Part shown: piece after piece, positions 17,284 through 27,305 of the stretch
How positions within the stretch are numbered: position 1 is the first letter of the stretch
Layout of the letters: each line of letters starts with the position of its first letter
Assembly: GCF_011392075.1 (NCBI RefSeq)
Contig: NZ_JAAJBV010000003.1
Coordinates: 273,520-337,519, forward strand
Length of the DNA: 64,000 nt
DNA from: Flavobacterium celericrescens
Lineage (GTDB): Bacteria; Bacteroidota; Bacteroidia; Flavobacteriales; Flavobacteriaceae
Direction of reading: 5' to 3'
Made by a program: the position numbers and the translations under genes
The notes under the pieces: model-generated
The model's database searches: none
Seen by the model: the letters and a program-made list of their open reading frames with translations, nothing else
Told to the model about the DNA's origin: nothing

Positions 17284-18957
17284 TTATGATAATCCAGTAA
17301 TCACACCATTATTATCAATATCAATTCGTTCTGCGTTTGGAACCGCTGGTAAACCTGGCATTCGCATTACTTCACCTAAAAGCGGCACAATAAAGCCTGC
17401 ACCACTCGCAATTTCAAACTCACGAACGGTAATATCAAAATTCGATGGGCGACCAATTAACTTCTCATTGTCAGAAAAACTCGCTGGTGTTTTTGCCATA
17501 CAAATTGAAAAGTGACCAAATCCTAAATCATTAATCATTTTTAACTGTGCTTTCGATTTTGGAGAAAATTCTACCGAATTCGCTCCATAAATCGTTTTGG
17601 CTACCACATTAATTTTATGCTCAATACTGTCAGAAGGTTGGTACAATGGTTGGTAATTAGCTGTTCCTTTTTCAATTTCTTCAACTACTTTTTGTGCTAC
17701 TTCAGCCGAACCTTTTCCACCTTGAGCAAATGCAGTACTAACAATAGCAGTTACTCCTTTTGTAGCACAAAGCTCTTTCAATTTATCATATTCCGCTTGC
17801 GTATCATCTGGAAAAGCATTGATACAAACCACAGGATTCAATCCAAATTGTTGCATGTTTTCAATGTGTTTTTCCAAATTACAGAAACCTTTCTCAATAG
17901 CACTTACGTTTTCCGTTTTAAAATCTTCCGCAGCTAATCCCGCATGGTGTTTAATGGCTCTAATCGTAGCTACTAAAACCACAGCATCTGGTTTCAAACC
18001 ACTTTGTTCACATTTGATATGCAAGAATTTTTCAGCACCTAAATCGGCACCAAAACCTGCTTCTGTTACTACGTAATCACTTAATGACAAGCCCATTTTG
18101 GTAGCAATAGCAGTATTGGTTCCTTGCGCAATACTGGCAAATGGTCCACCGTGTAAAATCGCTGGATTTCCGTCTATTGTTTGAACTAAATTTGGTTTAA
18201 TTGCATCTTTCAATAAAGTTGCCATGGCTCCTACTACATTCAAATCTCGAGCGAAAATAGCTTTTCCATCTAACGTTTTTCCAACAAATATATTTCCTAA
18301 ACGGAATTTCAAATCTTCTAAATCTTTTGCCAAACACAAGATCGCCATCACTTCCGAAGCTGGTGTAATATTGAATCCGTCTTCACGCATGGTACCATTC
18401 GCTTTCGCTCCTACTCCAATAATAATTTGACGTAAAGAACGGTCGTTCATGTCCATTACACGTTTCCATGCAATTGATTTTGGGTCAAGATTTAAAGAAT
18501 ATTTCGTGTTTTGCAGATTGTTATCAATCACAGCAGAAAGCAAATTATTAGCTTTCTCAATTGCCGAAAAATCGCCAGTAAAATGCAAATTGATATCTTC
18601 CATTGGTAACACTTGCACATAACCACCACCAGCAGCACCACCTTTTAAACCAAAAACTGGCCCAAGTGAAGGTTCACGTAAAACGGCAATCGCTTTTTTA
18701 CCGATGTAATTCAATCCATCTGTTAAACCAATCGACATCGTAGTTTTGCCTTCTCCATATTTTGTTGGTGACATTGCAGAAACTAAAATCAGTTTCCCTT
18801 TTGGGTTTTCTTGTTGTAAGTGTAAAGGTAATTTGGCTTTGTACTTGCCATAAAATTCTAAATCGTCTTCAGAAATGTTGATTTTTTTGGCAATATCTTT
18901 AATATGAGACATCATTGCGTTTTGCGCAATTTCAATGTCTGATGGAAATGTTGACAT
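17284..18957 (-). CDS. fhs: Formate--tetrahydrofolate ligase
   Basis: 557 residues, the usual length. It makes 10-formyl-THF from formate, ATP and THF. Visible motifs are the P-loop TKYGEGKTT, EPSLGPVFGLKGGAAGGG, the LHFTGDFSAI segment, RMREDGF-like TMREDGFNIT, and the C-terminal SGAGFIVPLLGEVMRMPGLP. It is transcribed alone and ends at the palindromic terminator 3 bp downstream. The cytosolic enzyme feeds one-carbon units to purine and formyl-Met synthesis. Confidence 0.97.
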   Translation of the reverse strand: MSTFPSDIEIAQNAMMSHIKDIAKKINISEDDLEFYGKYKAKLPLHLQQENPKGKLILVSAMSPTKYGEGKTTMSIGLTDGLNYIGKKAIAVLREPSLGPVFGLKGGAAGGGYVQVLPMEDINLHFTGDFSAIEKANNLLSAVIDNNLQNTKYSLNLDPKSIAWKRVMDMNDRSLRQIIIGVGAKANGTMREDGFNITPASEVMAILCLAKDLEDLKFRLGNIFVGKTLDGKAIFARDLNVVGAMATLLKDAIKPNLVQTIDGNPAILHGGPFASIAQGTNTAIATKMGLSLSDYVVTEAGFGADLGAEKFLHIKCEQSGLKPDAVVLVATIRAIKHHAGLAAEDFKTENVSAIEKGFCNLEKHIENMQQFGLNPVVCINAFPDDTQAEYDKLKELCATKGVTAIVSTAFAQGGKGSAEVAQKVVEEIEKGTANYQPLYQPSDSIEHKINVVAKTIYGANSVEFSPKSKAQLKMINDLGFGHFSICMAKTPASFSDNEKLIGRPSNFDITVREFEIASGAGFIVPLLGEVMRMPGLPAVPNAERIDIDNNGVITGLS

Positions 18958-19023
18958 TTAAGAGTTGTGTTTTAATTTGGAACGAAATTAAGTGTTTTAT
19001 TTGGAATGAAAAATGATAAAAAT

Positions 19024-19062
19024 CAATAAAAAAAACCTGCAAAGTAAAAAACCTTGCAGGTT
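19024..19062 (-). terminator. Terminator of the topoisomerase IV operon
   Basis: On the minus strand AACCTGCAA pairs with TTGCAGGTT (plus 19054-19062 with 19034-19042), followed by T8. It lies 5 bp after the parC stop. Confidence 0.9.
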
Positions 19063-19067
19063 ATAAA

Positions 19068-21779
19068 TTATTCTAAAGACAACGTAATTTGTCCGTCGTC
19101 GTCTAATTCGATATTGAAATCTGTGATATCAGTACTTTCATTATCATCAGAAGCTTCTTGTTGTGTTTCTGGTTCTTCTAATGCTTCTTCGTAAGGCAAC
19201 GGATCTAATAAATTAATCTGCTTCAGTTTATCTGTAGTCAATTGGTTCCCCAAAGCTTTAATTCCTTTCACAGAAATAAACTGCTCTAAATCCACTACTT
19301 GATTTTCTTTTTGAACACCTTTCACTTTAGCAAAAACTACCTCAGCCACTGGACGCCAATCGGTAGAAACGATTTCTAATTGTGATTTCTCGTGTTCGGT
19401 AATGAAGATTTCCTCTTTATTTTCGTTTTCAATTAAGAAACGTTTTACAAAATATCTGTCTTTTTCTCCATCGAAATAAATACAAGAAATCGGTTTATTT
19501 GGATTCCATTTTTCTAACACAATCATGTCTTCTTCAAAATGTGTAGAAAGTTCAGGAATTATTGTTTTCAGTTTCCCTGATTGGTTGACGATTAACAAAC
19601 GGTCGTTTGGTTTAAATTCACCTAACAATTCGCCTCTTCCATCAACATTCAATCGTTGTACGGTATCATCAAACCAAACTTTTCTCGGACGTAAAGTAGA
19701 AATTCCTTTCTCTTTTAGTTCGATTTTTTTGATAGGGTATTTTGTAACCGTATTTCCGCGAGAAGCTCTTCCTTTGATGGCAATATCCGAAAAATCGACA
19801 TCCCATTTCAGTTTTTTCACGCTTCCTACTTGTCGTAATAAAATCGTAACCACTTCGGCTTCTCCGTTTGGATTCGCTGAAAAATACGACACCATTGAAC
19901 CTGGTTTTTCTTGTGTTAAATCATAAAATTTATCACGAGTTACCCCAGAAACATTAAAACGTTTGATAAATGTAGAACCATTTTTACCATCGCGATACAT
20001 CATATTGTAAATGGTACGTTTGTCATTTTTATCGAAAACCGCTATGTGAATGATGTCTTTTCCAACAAACTTTTTATCGTCGATTTTGGTCACCATCATT
20101 TTTCCATCGCGTAAGAAAACAATAACATCATCAATATCCGAACATTCGCCTACATATTCGTCTTTTTTCAAACCCATTCCCACGAAACCTTCTTCTCTAT
20201 TCACATAGAATTTTTGGTTACGCAATACTACTTTCGTTGCTTGAATATTATCGAAATTACGTAATTCGGTTAAACGTTCTCTTCCTTTTCCGTATTTGTC
20301 TTTTAAAGTGGTGAAATAATCTACTGCATAATCAATCAAATGATCCAAATGGTATTTCACTTGTTCGATTTCGGCTTCCAATTTCGCAATCGCATCGTCA
20401 GCTTTATCCGAGTCAAATCGTGTAATACGAATCATTGGAATTTGCGTCAAACGTTGCAAATCATCGTCTTCAATTTCGCGGATTAGAATCTTTTTGAAAG
20501 GCTCAAATCGGTCGTACATGTATTTGTAAAGCGAATCTCTATCCGAATACAATTTGAAGTCGATGTACATTTCTTCACGAATGAAAATCTTCTCTAAATT
20601 CGCAAAATGCCACTTACCTTCGAGTTCGTCTAATTGAATTTCTAATTCGCGTTTTAAAATATTCAACGTACGATTGGTAGAAATCTTCAAAATATCGGAA
20701 ACCCCAATAAACAAAGGCTTATTGCAATTTTCAATCACACAACCTAGCGGTGCAATAGACAATTCACAATCAGTAAACGCATATAACGCATCAATCATTT
20801 TGTCTGGCGAAGTTCCAGGTTGTAAGTGAATCAGGATTTCAACCTCAGCAGCGGTATTATCTTCAATTTTCTTAATTTTGATTTTTCCTTTTTCATTGGC
20901 TTTCAAGATACTATCAATCAATTTGGTAGTATCAGTTGAAAACGGAATTTGGGTAATCACCAAAGTATTTTTATCTAAAGGTGCAATTCTAGCTCTCACG
21001 CGTACACGAGAACCTCGCATTCCATCATTATAGTTGGAAACATCGGCAATTCCGGCAGTTGGAAAATCAGGAAATAAAGTGAATGGTTTTCCTTTCAAAA
21101 TTTTAATCGACGCATCAATTAACTCAATGAAATTATGAGGTAAAACCTTAGTCGATAAACCTACGGCAATACCTTCGCCACCTTGTGCTAACAACAATGG
21201 AAATTTTACAGGCAAATGAATCGGTTCGTTTTTACGACCATCATAGCTCAATTGCCATTGGGTAACTTTTGGCGAAAACAATACATCGTGACCAAATTTT
21301 GAAATTCGCGCTTCGATATAACGAGGTGCTGCGGCTCCGTCACCAGTTAGGATATTTCCCCAGTTTCCTTGACAATCAATTAACAAATCTTTTTGTCCGA
21401 TGTTCACCATTGCGTCTCCAATACTCGCATCTCCGTGAGGATGATACTGCATGGTGTGCCCAATGATATTCGCCACTTTGTTGTAACGACCGTCATCCAA
21501 CTCTTTCATGGAGTGCATGATACGACGTTGTACGGGTTTGAAACCATCTTCAATCGCAGGAACGGCACGCTCTAAAATTACATAAGAAGCGTAATCCAAG
21601 AACCAATCTTTGTACATTCCTGTAACTTTGGTAATGGTATCTTCTGGATTTTCGTTGTTTTCGTAAAAATGATGTCCCGTTGACACATGAATATCCTCAA
21701 AACCTTCCTCTTTTTGAGGCTGGTCTTGATTTTCTAAATTGTCGTCTTCTGGGATGATGTTATCTTCTTCGTCTTTCAT
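19068..21779 (-). CDS. parC: DNA topoisomerase IV subunit A
   Basis: 903 residues. After an acidic ~50-residue N-terminal extension comes the type IIA breakage-reunion domain: RAVPAIEDGFKPVQRRIMHSM, QYHPHGDASIGDAMV, and the catalytic tyrosine in AAPRYIEARIS (Tyr154). A GyrA/ParC C-terminal wheel region and an acidic tail follow. The gene is 30 bp downstream of a lipoprotein gene that itself follows parE. The position equal to E. coli ParC Ser80 / GyrA Ser83 is Ala118 and the acidic partner is Asp122. The parC call over gyrA rests on the parE partner. Confidence 0.93.
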   Translation of the reverse strand: MKDEEDNIIPEDDNLENQDQPQKEEGFEDIHVSTGHHFYENNENPEDTITKVTGMYKDWFLDYASYVILERAVPAIEDGFKPVQRRIMHSMKELDDGRYNKVANIIGHTMQYHPHGDASIGDAMVNIGQKDLLIDCQGNWGNILTGDGAAAPRYIEARISKFGHDVLFSPKVTQWQLSYDGRKNEPIHLPVKFPLLLAQGGEGIAVGLSTKVLPHNFIELIDASIKILKGKPFTLFPDFPTAGIADVSNYNDGMRGSRVRVRARIAPLDKNTLVITQIPFSTDTTKLIDSILKANEKGKIKIKKIEDNTAAEVEILIHLQPGTSPDKMIDALYAFTDCELSIAPLGCVIENCNKPLFIGVSDILKISTNRTLNILKRELEIQLDELEGKWHFANLEKIFIREEMYIDFKLYSDRDSLYKYMYDRFEPFKKILIREIEDDDLQRLTQIPMIRITRFDSDKADDAIAKLEAEIEQVKYHLDHLIDYAVDYFTTLKDKYGKGRERLTELRNFDNIQATKVVLRNQKFYVNREEGFVGMGLKKDEYVGECSDIDDVIVFLRDGKMMVTKIDDKKFVGKDIIHIAVFDKNDKRTIYNMMYRDGKNGSTFIKRFNVSGVTRDKFYDLTQEKPGSMVSYFSANPNGEAEVVTILLRQVGSVKKLKWDVDFSDIAIKGRASRGNTVTKYPIKKIELKEKGISTLRPRKVWFDDTVQRLNVDGRGELLGEFKPNDRLLIVNQSGKLKTIIPELSTHFEEDMIVLEKWNPNKPISCIYFDGEKDRYFVKRFLIENENKEEIFITEHEKSQLEIVSTDWRPVAEVVFAKVKGVQKENQVVDLEQFISVKGIKALGNQLTTDKLKQINLLDPLPYEEALEEPETQQEASDDNESTDITDFNIELDDDGQITLSLE

Positions 21780-21809
21780 TTTTATGCTGAATTATTTTCA
21801 GTATATTAT

Positions 21810-22364
21810 TTATTTTCCGAGTAATTGTTTGCCTAATTCTTTTTCAATCTCTTTTATTTCAGGTGATTTGTCACTTGCAATTTTTAAACCAAAACTTTTT
21901 AATAATTGCTCCATTTCAGTTCCCTTTTCTACACAAAAAGCAGGAATATTTTTTAGTCTTTCTGCTTCAACACTTCCACCACATTCAATACAGAATTCAT
22001 AAAACCCAATTAATTTCTCATTTTTATCGTAAAAAAGAATTAAATGTCTTGGAATATAACATGCTGCATGAGTTCCTGAATTACCACAAATATCATTTTT
22101 CAAAAGTGCAAAAAGTTCCTTCTTTTGATTTCCATTCAATTCAACGTTGTCTATTATTTTTGTCGTATCTAATTCGACTTTATTGTTTAGAATCTTTATT
22201 CCTTGTCTTTCTTTACCATCTTCAACGTCCCATAAACCCCTTGCAGGATATGACCAAATTTTCACTTTCGTAACCTCCTTTGCAAAAAGCTCAATTGCTT
22301 CTTCTTTTTCGCTTTTACACGAAAAAAAGAAAATGGGTATAAATAACAAAACTAAATATCTCAT
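21810..22364 (-). CDS. Small lipoprotein gene inside the parE-parC operon
   Basis: 184 residues with lipobox FFFSCKS (Cys16). The mature part has ARGLWDVEDGKERQGIK, HAACYIPRHLILFYDKNEKLIGFYEFCIECGGSVEAERLKN, and four clustered cysteines that could bind metal or form disulfides. Similar flavobacterial lipoproteins of unknown function share the PRH-x-ILFYD and FCxxCG segments. It starts 3 bp after parE and ends 30 bp before parC, so it is co-transcribed with topoisomerase IV, though it must act outside the cytoplasm. A functional link is not implied. Confidence 0.75.
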   Translation of the reverse strand: MRYLVLLFIPIFFFSCKSEKEEAIELFAKEVTKVKIWSYPARGLWDVEDGKERQGIKILNNKVELDTTKIIDNVELNGNQKKELFALLKNDICGNSGTHAACYIPRHLILFYDKNEKLIGFYEFCIECGGSVEAERLKNIPAFCVEKGTEMEQLLKSFGLKIASDKSPEIKEIEKELGKQLLGK

Positions 22365-22367
22365 AAT

Positions 22368-24221
22368 CTACTTCTCAACAACATCCAATTCTACTTTCAA
22401 ATTATTGATGATGAACTCTTGTCGGTCTGGGGTATTTTTACCCATGTAGAACTCTAACAACGTTTCAATCGTGGTGGCTTTATCTAACATGACTGGATCT
22501 AAGCGAATGTCTTGTCCTATGAAATGCTTGAACTCATCTGGCGAAATCTCCCCTAATCCTTTGAATCGGGTGATTTCTGGTTTTGGTTTTAGTTTTTCGA
22601 TAGCGTTTACTCGTTCTTCTTCGCTGTAGCAATAAATCGTTTCTTTCTTATTTCGCACACGGAATAATGGCGTTTGCAAAATATACAAGTGTCCGTCTTT
22701 AATTAACTCTGGGAAAAACTGCAAGAAAAACGTAATTAACAACAAGCGAATGTGCATACCATCGACGTCGGCATCGGTGGCGATTACGATGTTGTTGTAG
22801 CGTAAATCTTCCATCGATTCTTCAATGTCTAATGCGGCTTGCAATAAGTTGAATTCTTCGTTTTCGTACACGATTTTTTTCGTCATTCCGTAAGAATTCA
22901 AGGGCTTTCCACGTAAACTGAAAACCGCTTGTGTATTCACATCACGACTTTTGGTAATCGAACCTGAAGCCGAATCTCCCTCGGTAATAAAAAGCGTACT
23001 TTCTAAACTTCTTGGATTTTTAGCATCGGTTAAATGCACACGGCAGTCGCGTAATTTTTTATTATGTAAACTTGCTTTTTTAGCACGTTCTTTGGCTAAT
23101 TTTCGAATTCCAGAAAGTTCTTTACGTTCACGCTCGGCTTGTAAGATCTTACGCAATAACGCATCGGCTACTTCAGGGTTCTTATGTAAAAAGTTATCTA
23201 AATTCGTTTTGATGAAATCATTTACGAACGTACGAACCGTTGGACCATTTGGACCGATATCGGTAGAACCTAATTTGGTTTTCGTTTGTGATTCGAATAC
23301 TGGTTCTTCTACTTTCACGGAAACCGCAGACACAATCGATTTACGAATATCGGAAGCTTCGAAAGGTTTGTTGTAAAACTCTTTGATGGTTTTTACAATT
23401 GCCTCACGGAAAGCACCTAAATGCGTTCCACCTTGCGTGGTATTTTGTCCGTTTACGAACGAATGGTATTCTTCTGAATATTGCGATTTACTGTGTGTAA
23501 TAGCAACTTCGATATCATCGCCTTCCAAGTGAATGATAGGATATACCATATCTTCAGCCGAAATATTTTCTTCCAATAAATCTTTCAATCCATAGTCTGA
23601 AACGTATTTTTCACCATTGTAATAAATCGTCAAACCGCGATTTAAATAGCAATAGTTTTTGAGCATCTTGATGATATACTCGTTTCGGTATTTGTAATTT
23701 TTGAAAATCGTATCATCGGCCACGAAAGAAACTTTGGTTCCTTTGCGCTTTGTAGTTTCTTGAATGTCTTCTTCCAGCGTTAGATTTCCTGCTGAGAATT
23801 CGGCTGCTTTTTGTTGGTTATCGCGAACTGATTCTACTCGGAAATAATTCGAAAGGGCATTTACGGCTTTTGTTCCGACACCATTTAAACCAACGGATTT
23901 TTTGAAGGCTTTAGAATCGTATTTTCCTCCTGTGTTCATTTTGGAAACTACATCGACCACTTTTCCTAATGGAATGCCTCGACCGTAATCGCGAACGGTT
24001 ACCAATTTATCTTTGATAGTGACTTCAATGGTTTTTCCGGCACCCATAACGAATTCATCGATACAGTTGTCCATAACTTCCTTTAACAGAATGTAAATAC
24101 CATCATCAGGCGATGAACCGTCACCTAATTTTCCGATATACATACCCGGACGCATACGAATGTGCTCTTTCCAATCGAGCGAACGTATATTGTCTTCGGT
24201 ATATTGATTTTGCTCTAACAT
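22368..24221 (-). CDS. parE: DNA topoisomerase IV subunit B
   Basis: 617 residues from the ATG at 24221; a frame from 24263 would add 14 residues of poor quality ([14 protein letters not shown]). GHKL ATPase motifs are [29 protein letters not shown] and [14 protein letters not shown]. The TOPRIM motifs are [11 protein letters not shown] and [11 protein letters not shown]. It ends [15 protein letters not shown]. It has no large insert as in some GyrB, and it pairs with parC downstream. It supplies ATP-driven DNA passage for chromosome decatenation. Confidence 0.95.
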   Translation of the reverse strand: MLEQNQYTEDNIRSLDWKEHIRMRPGMYIGKLGDGSSPDDGIYILLKEVMDNCIDEFVMGAGKTIEVTIKDKLVTVRDYGRGIPLGKVVDVVSKMNTGGKYDSKAFKKSVGLNGVGTKAVNALSNYFRVESVRDNQQKAAEFSAGNLTLEEDIQETTKRKGTKVSFVADDTIFKNYKYRNEYIIKMLKNYCYLNRGLTIYYNGEKYVSDYGLKDLLEENISAEDMVYPIIHLEGDDIEVAITHSKSQYSEEYHSFVNGQNTTQGGTHLGAFREAIVKTIKEFYNKPFEASDIRKSIVSAVSVKVEEPVFESQTKTKLGSTDIGPNGPTVRTFVNDFIKTNLDNFLHKNPEVADALLRKILQAERERKELSGIRKLAKERAKKASLHNKKLRDCRVHLTDAKNPRSLESTLFITEGDSASGSITKSRDVNTQAVFSLRGKPLNSYGMTKKIVYENEEFNLLQAALDIEESMEDLRYNNIVIATDADVDGMHIRLLLITFFLQFFPELIKDGHLYILQTPLFRVRNKKETIYCYSEEERVNAIEKLKPKPEITRFKGLGEISPDEFKHFIGQDIRLDPVMLDKATTIETLLEFYMGKNTPDRQEFIINNLKVELDVVEK

Positions 24222-24345
24222 AGACAGATTTTGGATTTTGTGCAATATAGCATTTATCTCCAAAGATTGAAAGCCAAAAACCGAGAAGTTATTGACAAAA
24301 TATGGTTAAGAAGATAGAAAAAAGTGGAAAGAGGAAAGATGAAAA

Positions 24346-24921
24346 TTAATCCAACTTTAGCGTTTTATATCTTTGTAGCATTTCAGAATAATCTTTGTTT
24401 GGATAAACTTCCATAACTTTTATTTTCCTTGTAGAAATTATCTTTACATGTTTTTCAAAAGTCACTTCTTCACAGATATTTGCACGAGCAAAACCGAAAT
24501 TTTTCCATTCATTATTCTTGAAAGTAAAATATTGAATCTTCCCCCAACAACCGATAAACCAATGTGGGAAAATTACAAACTCACAAAATCCATCTTTATT
24601 GATATCTCCTAAATTCTCAATTCCGGCACCAATTGCATTATAGATTACAATCTGTTGATCTGTAAACGAAAACTTAAACGTAACATCACAAGCGTTATTT
24701 ACACAATCTCCGTCATAATCTTCTGTTGCATTTATCATTTGAGGATAAATTCGAAATATTGTATCTGGAATTTTATCCGAATTCAAATCTCCAATTAAAA
24801 GCGTATCAACATTTTTTATCGTATCTGTAACTTTATGATTGTTGAATTTGTTAGTATTAACTAAATCTTTTTTAGTCCCAAAAAACATAGTTGGAATCAG
24901 AGCAAATAAAAATAATTTCAT
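24346..24921 (-). CDS. Secreted FG-GAP/VCBS-like protein
   Basis: 191 residues with a short hydrophobic N-terminus (signal-like). Two calcium-loop motifs are visible: LLIGDLNSDKIPDTIFR (DxNxDxxPD) and NLGDINKDGFCEFVIFP (DxNxDGxxE), typical of integrin-type FG-GAP repeats. Cysteines (DCVNNACD, GCWGK) could make disulfides. It is the last gene of a minus-strand run that may start at ychF. Function unknown. Confidence 0.7.
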   Translation of the reverse strand: MKLFLFALIPTMFFGTKKDLVNTNKFNNHKVTDTIKNVDTLLIGDLNSDKIPDTIFRIYPQMINATEDYDGDCVNNACDVTFKFSFTDQQIVIYNAIGAGIENLGDINKDGFCEFVIFPHWFIGCWGKIQYFTFKNNEWKNFGFARANICEEVTFEKHVKIISTRKIKVMEVYPNKDYSEMLQRYKTLKLD

Positions 24922-24942
24922 TTTATAAAAATAATCATTCTG

Positions 24943-25614
24943 TTATTCATAATGCCTAAAAATCCCACTATCTGAAATTGTCCAAAGAGCAGCTTTTTGA
25001 TTGGCTGCTTTTAAGGCTTGGTTTGCCCAAGAATTGCAAGTGTAAAATAGCGAATAACTTCCGTTGGCTTCATAAAAAACATCATGTTTTCCGTAAACGG
25101 CATCGGTTTCTATTTTTAGGAATTCTCCTGATTTGGTTTGGAAAGATTCGTTAATAAATGCAATCATTTTTTTGTAATTCTCTAACGAAATTTGAATCTT
25201 TTTACAAGATTTGTTCTCTTTCAAACTTTTATAAAACGTCACATGCATTGCTGATGAACTCAAGCCTGTAGCCGCTTTTACTGCTGTACTTGTTTTTAAG
25301 TCAGCCCAAGTTGGTGTTTCTAAATAAAAACCTTTGTCGCCCCAACCTAAAGCTACATATTGATACGTAGTGTCTTTTGATTTAGTATGGTCGAATTTGA
25401 GTTGGGAAGTCCAATCGTAATGTTCATTTTTAATTGGTAAAACAATATCCGTGTGAACGCCGTTTGTTAGAATGTAGATGGGAATTTCTTTCCTACTTTT
25501 AACCAAATCATCATTTACAGGAATATACGAAAGTAATGTTACAACTATCAAATATGTTACCAATGATAGAACGAAAATCGCAATATATTTCAGCAGTTTT
25601 TTGATAATTTTCAT
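24943..25614 (-). CDS. DUF2459 / TIGR02117 family membrane-anchored protein
   Basis: 223 residues with one N-terminal membrane segment (~9-32). The conserved features of this family are visible: TNGVHTDIVLPI, YVALGWGDKGFYLETPTWADL, SSAMHVTFYKS, YSLFYTCNSWANQALKAA (conserved Cys). His, Cys and Asn placement suggests a cysteine-hydrolase-like fold (inference). Its start overlaps the preceding stop as ATGA (25611-25614), so it is coupled to the upstream lipoprotein gene. Confidence 0.8.
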   Translation of the reverse strand: MKIIKKLLKYIAIFVLSLVTYLIVVTLLSYIPVNDDLVKSRKEIPIYILTNGVHTDIVLPIKNEHYDWTSQLKFDHTKSKDTTYQYVALGWGDKGFYLETPTWADLKTSTAVKAATGLSSSAMHVTFYKSLKENKSCKKIQISLENYKKMIAFINESFQTKSGEFLKIETDAVYGKHDVFYEANGSYSLFYTCNSWANQALKAANQKAALWTISDSGIFRHYE

Positions 25615-26279
25615 TTAGAAACTTTTTTATATTTGATATCGAAACCAAAGTTTGTAACTTCAAAAAATCTTTTAAATTCTGACCTTGATGGAGAAATTAC
25701 ATATGTTGTAGAATCTATTTTTTTGGATTTTATTTTAGTTATAGAATCTAGTTTTCTTAAATCGTCATCTGAATACAAATACTTGATTACCAATTCATTT
25801 TTATTCAAATAAACCAATTTAGATTGCCAATAAATAGAATCTTTATCACTTATAACCAACTTACCATTAATGCGTTTTGCTTTTTGTTTATCAGAGAAGA
25901 TAAACAAAGTATCAATTTCCTTCTGAGAGAATTCTATAGAATCACCAATTATTTTATCTTCTAAAAATGTAGTTTCATTTTTAAATTTATATTTTCCATT
26001 AATTTTTATCAATTCATTACTTAAAGAATCTAAACTGTTTTTATGAATTCGGAATTTAAAAAAACTCTCTTCTGCAATCATTCTTTTTGAAACATTCAAA
26101 TAGATAGAATCTTCATTTACATACAATCCTAAATATTTATTTGGAATTGAATTTAACTCTGAATCATTGATAGGCTGTGGTTCTTGATAATAATATGTAT
26201 TACCAATAGGGTGTGCTGCTCGTTCTTTGCAAGAAAAAAATAAGAGCATTGAAGCTAATAAAATTAAAAGGTTTTTCAT
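25611..26279 (-). CDS. Lipoprotein of unknown function
   Basis: 222 residues from the ATG at 26279 (an in-frame upstream start at 26306 adds nine residues before the signal peptide and is less likely). Lipobox LLFFSCKE (Cys17). The body is beta-rich, with repeated D-S-I/L-Y segments (NEDSIYLNVSKRM, SDKDSIYWQSKLVYLNK, KLDSITKIKSKK). No family recognised. It lies 49 bp after the transglutaminase-like gene and overlaps the DUF2459 gene by 4 bp. Confidence 0.65.
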   Translation of the reverse strand: MKNLLILLASMLLFFSCKERAAHPIGNTYYYQEPQPINDSELNSIPNKYLGLYVNEDSIYLNVSKRMIAEESFFKFRIHKNSLDSLSNELIKINGKYKFKNETTFLEDKIIGDSIEFSQKEIDTLFIFSDKQKAKRINGKLVISDKDSIYWQSKLVYLNKNELVIKYLYSDDDLRKLDSITKIKSKKIDSTTYVISPSRSEFKRFFEVTNFGFDIKYKKVSK

Positions 26280-26328
26280 AGTGTTTGTTTTGTTTTGCCA
26301 ATACAAACATCGTGCCTTTTTAAAAATT

Positions 26329-27297
26329 CTATTTAATAATTTTATATGCCATTAATGGTTCTCTATTAATTAAAATTATCAAAAAAGTGTTCTCTGATTT
26401 ATTTTCAATTTGAACCTCAGTCGAAAAGTTTTTTGTATTTGTTTCTAAATAATGTGACTCTTTTTCGTCTGAAAACATATATTCGAAATAAGTTGTTTCA
26501 AAATCAAAATTATCAATAAAAAATTGAATTTTTTTGTCTAAACTTAAAGAAATTAATCCTGTTTTATTTGATTTAATTTCAAAATCTTTCTTAAAGTATA
26601 AATCAAAATATAAAGGGAATTTTTGATATTCGCTTTTTGAAAACGGAGCAATTTCTTCCTTATTATTTTCTGGATAATGATTTAGATAAAACAAGCTAGA
26701 ATCCATCAAAAAATACTTGTCGTTAAACAAATACTCAAATTTACCTGTTTTGTTTGAAATAATTCCAGCAGAAAGCGTACAATCTATATTATTCCATACA
26801 CCATTTATTTTAACAATATTCCATGCATGGTTTGTTATTGGTTTTAAACCAATCTGTCCAAGATCTCCTTTTAAATCCCCTCTAATAATATTAGATTCGA
26901 TCTCTAACTTATTTAAAAGATATCCAACTATGGCTGCATAACCATTACAAACCGCTTTCTTAGATTTAAAAGTACTTAAAGCTAAATCTTCATTAAATTT
27001 TTTCTCTTTACTTATTCTTTCTTCTTCGGTCTTATATTTAAATACATAAATATCACTATCACTCATTTTTTTAAACAAATCCACATCATATTCAATGTTA
27101 TTTGATACCCAATAAAAAACTGCCCTAGTTAATTCTATTTTTGAAGAAAAATCTTTTTTAAAATCTTTAATTAAATCATCTATTTTTAAATAATCTTTGG
27201 GATACTGCTTTACTTTTTCATCAATTAAACTATAGTCTTGTGAATATGAAATTATTGAAAAAAACAAACAAAAACTTAGGGAAAGATAATATTTCAT
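26329..27297 (-). CDS. Secreted transglutaminase-like protein
   Basis: 322 residues with a signal peptide ending at SYSQ. The transglutaminase-like core has the triad: Cys117 in KKAVCNGYAA, His157 in NHAWNIVKING, Asp172 in WNNIDCT. An upstream FYWVSNNIEYD segment is typical. A ~100-residue C-terminal beta domain follows. In bacteria these domains are mostly peptidases or amidases of the papain-like superfamily. It starts 8 bp after ychF and is probably read through from it. Confidence 0.85.
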   Translation of the reverse strand: MKYYLSLSFCLFFSIISYSQDYSLIDEKVKQYPKDYLKIDDLIKDFKKDFSSKIELTRAVFYWVSNNIEYDVDLFKKMSDSDIYVFKYKTEEERISKEKKFNEDLALSTFKSKKAVCNGYAAIVGYLLNKLEIESNIIRGDLKGDLGQIGLKPITNHAWNIVKINGVWNNIDCTLSAGIISNKTGKFEYLFNDKYFLMDSSLFYLNHYPENNKEEIAPFSKSEYQKFPLYFDLYFKKDFEIKSNKTGLISLSLDKKIQFFIDNFDFETTYFEYMFSDEKESHYLETNTKNFSTEVQIENKSENTFLIILINREPLMAYKIIK

Positions 27298-27305
27298 AAA
27301 TTAAT

